The notes below the pieces were generated by a model, which worked only from the letters and a program-made list of their open reading frames with translations, was not told the DNA's origin and searched no databases. A stretch of 7,307 nt of DNA, from NCBI GenBank assembly GCA_029287275.1, contig JARFRL010000092.1, positions 1 to 7,307 on the forward strand. The letters run 5' to 3'. Both the position numbers and the translations under genes were made by a program. This document shows positions 6,223 through 7,307 of the stretch, piece by piece (position 1 is the stretch's first letter; each line of letters begins with the position of its first letter). Source of the DNA: Pontiella desulfatans (GTDB lineage: Bacteria > Verrucomicrobiota > Kiritimatiellia > Kiritimatiellales > Pontiellaceae).

Positions 6223-7307
6223 ATGAAGATGTTGATGCTGTCGGGATTGGCCCTCCCCTTTCTTTTCGCCATCGGCTGCGCGCCGACCAACGAGTTTCAA
6301 GCTCCACCGCCTCCCGGAGTGACCGTTCAGAATCCGCGACAGGAAACCGTCACCGTGTTCGTCAGTTTCCCCGGCCGGCTCGCCGCGCGCGACCAAGTTG
6401 AAATTCGAGCGCGGGTGAAGGGTTTCCTGAAGTCGATCGACTTCATCGACGGACAGCGGGTGAACGAGGGCGACCTGCTGTTCACGATCGAGCCCGAGTC
6501 CTTCATCGCCGCGGTCAAATCCGCCGAAGCCAAACTCGCGCAGGCCGAAGCCGCGCTCAAACTCGCCGACGCCACCTTGCAACGCACGAAAAAAGCCTAT
6601 GAGACCGAAGCGGTTTCGGAAGTGGACGTGTTGACCGCCGAAGCCAACAGGCAAGGGGCCGAAGGCGCGGTGATGGACGCCCAGGCCGCGCTCGACGACG
6701 CGAAACTAAACCTCTCCTACACCGAAATCCACGCCCCGATTAGCGGCCGCCTCGGCCTGCGCGCGTTGAGTGTCGGCAACCTGGTCGGCGATGGCCAGTC
6801 CACCCTCTTGACCACACTGGTCGTCGAAGCGCCCATCGACGTCTTTTTCAATGTCGATGAACGCGCGATACTTCCCTTCCTGCGGGACGGCGCGCGCGAT
6901 AACAAGCCCGGAGAAAAAACGCCGCCCGTTAATCTCGAGATGGCGGATGGGAGCCAACACACGGAAACCGGCGTCGTGAACTATATCGACCCGGAAATTG
7001 ATCCGGACACCGGAACCTTGCGAGCGCGCGCCCTGTTTGAAAACGCGGACGGCGGCCTGGTGCCCGGACTGTACGGCAAGATTCTAATCCCGAATGAAAT
7101 CGAAAACGCGCTACTCGTCGCCGACCTCGCGATCCAGCAGGACATGGCGGGTAGCTATGTCTTAACGGTGAACGAAAGCAATGTGGTGGAGAGCGTCTAC
7201 GTCGTCAAAGGTCCGCTCGTCGGAACGCGGCGAGTCATCGAAGAAGATCCCACCAAGAACCGGCGCCTCACGCCCGCGGATCGCGTCATCATCAACGGCC
7301 TCCAGCG
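6223..7307 (+). CDS. RND efflux system periplasmic adaptor (membrane fusion) lipoprotein, AcrA/MexA-like, 3' truncated by window
   Basis: 361 codons are open to the window edge. The N-terminus MKMLMLSGLALPFLFAIGC is a lipoprotein signal with Cys19 as the likely lipidated residue. The lipobox AIGC has Ala at -3, where Leu is commoner. A proline-rich linker follows (28-32). The first lipoyl half is VEIRARVKGFLKSIDF, then DGQRVNEGDLLFTIEP (59-91). An alanine-rich alpha-hairpin spans about 93-165, and the second lipoyl half is YTEIHAPISGRLGLRALSVG (166-185). The beta-barrel runs from about 200, with IDPEIDPDTGTLRARALF (255-272) and GLVPGLYGKI (278-287), and the membrane-proximal domain begins near 295. 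Such adaptors form a sealed ring joining an inner-membrane RND pump to an outer-membrane channel, exporting drugs, dyes or metabolites. About 30-50 residues are probably missing. The pump gene is expected to the right. Substrate cannot be told from the adaptor. Confidence 0.93.
   Translation, partial: MKMLMLSGLALPFLFAIGCAPTNEFQAPPPPGVTVQNPRQETVTVFVSFPGRLAARDQVEIRARVKGFLKSIDFIDGQRVNEGDLLFTIEPESFIAAVKSAEAKLAQAEAALKLADATLQRTKKAYETEAVSEVDVLTAEANRQGAEGAVMDAQAALDDAKLNLSYTEIHAPISGRLGLRALSVGNLVGDGQSTLLTTLVVEAPIDVFFNVDERAILPFLRDGARDNKPGEKTPPVNLEMADGSQHTETGVVNYIDPEIDPDTGTLRARALFENADGGLVPGLYGKILIPNEIENALLVADLAIQQDMAGSYVLTVNESNVVESVYVVKGPLVGTRRVIEEDPTKNRRLTPADRVIINGLQ

Overview
This window is a GC-rich (roughly 60% by eye), densely coded piece of bacterial chromosome. 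It holds five complete protein genes and two genes cut by the window edges. The organism is probably Gram-negative, because the last gene encodes a lipoprotein-type periplasmic adaptor of an RND efflux pump, which needs an outer membrane. The phylum cannot be fixed from the sequence. A long-type phosphofructokinase, a DUF432-like protein and a Thermotoga-like CorA would fit an environmental lineage outside the Enterobacteria, but that is inference. I see no rRNA, tRNA, CRISPR array or complete mobile element.

Layout. Positions 1-180 are the 3' end of a plus-strand gene, most likely an aldo/keto reductase. Positions 181-581 are non-coding. They contain two related short palindromic units ending in CGCCCTACC and some low-quality sequence that may be element debris. 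A clear AGGAGG ribosome binding site then opens a plus-strand FAD-linked oxidase of the berberine-bridge type (582-1970). It converges, across a gap of only 44 bases, on a four-gene minus-strand block (6044 down to 2015).

The minus-strand block reads, in transcription order: ATP-type 6-phosphofructokinase, a DUF432-like soluble protein, an MscS-family mechanosensitive channel, and a CorA-family Mg2+/Co2+ channel. The first junction has 9 bases between stop and start. The next two are 4-base ATGA overlaps, with the downstream ribosome binding site lying inside the upstream gene. This is a compact, probably translationally coupled operon that mixes a Mg-ATP-using glycolytic enzyme with two ion or osmolyte channels. 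The uncharacterised protein beside the channel is the most interesting candidate here.

From 6045 to 6222 is a divergent intergenic region with a reasonable sigma70-like promoter facing right. It drives the membrane-fusion (adaptor) protein of an RND efflux system (6223 to the window end, incomplete). The pump and outer-membrane channel genes would be expected just beyond the right edge.
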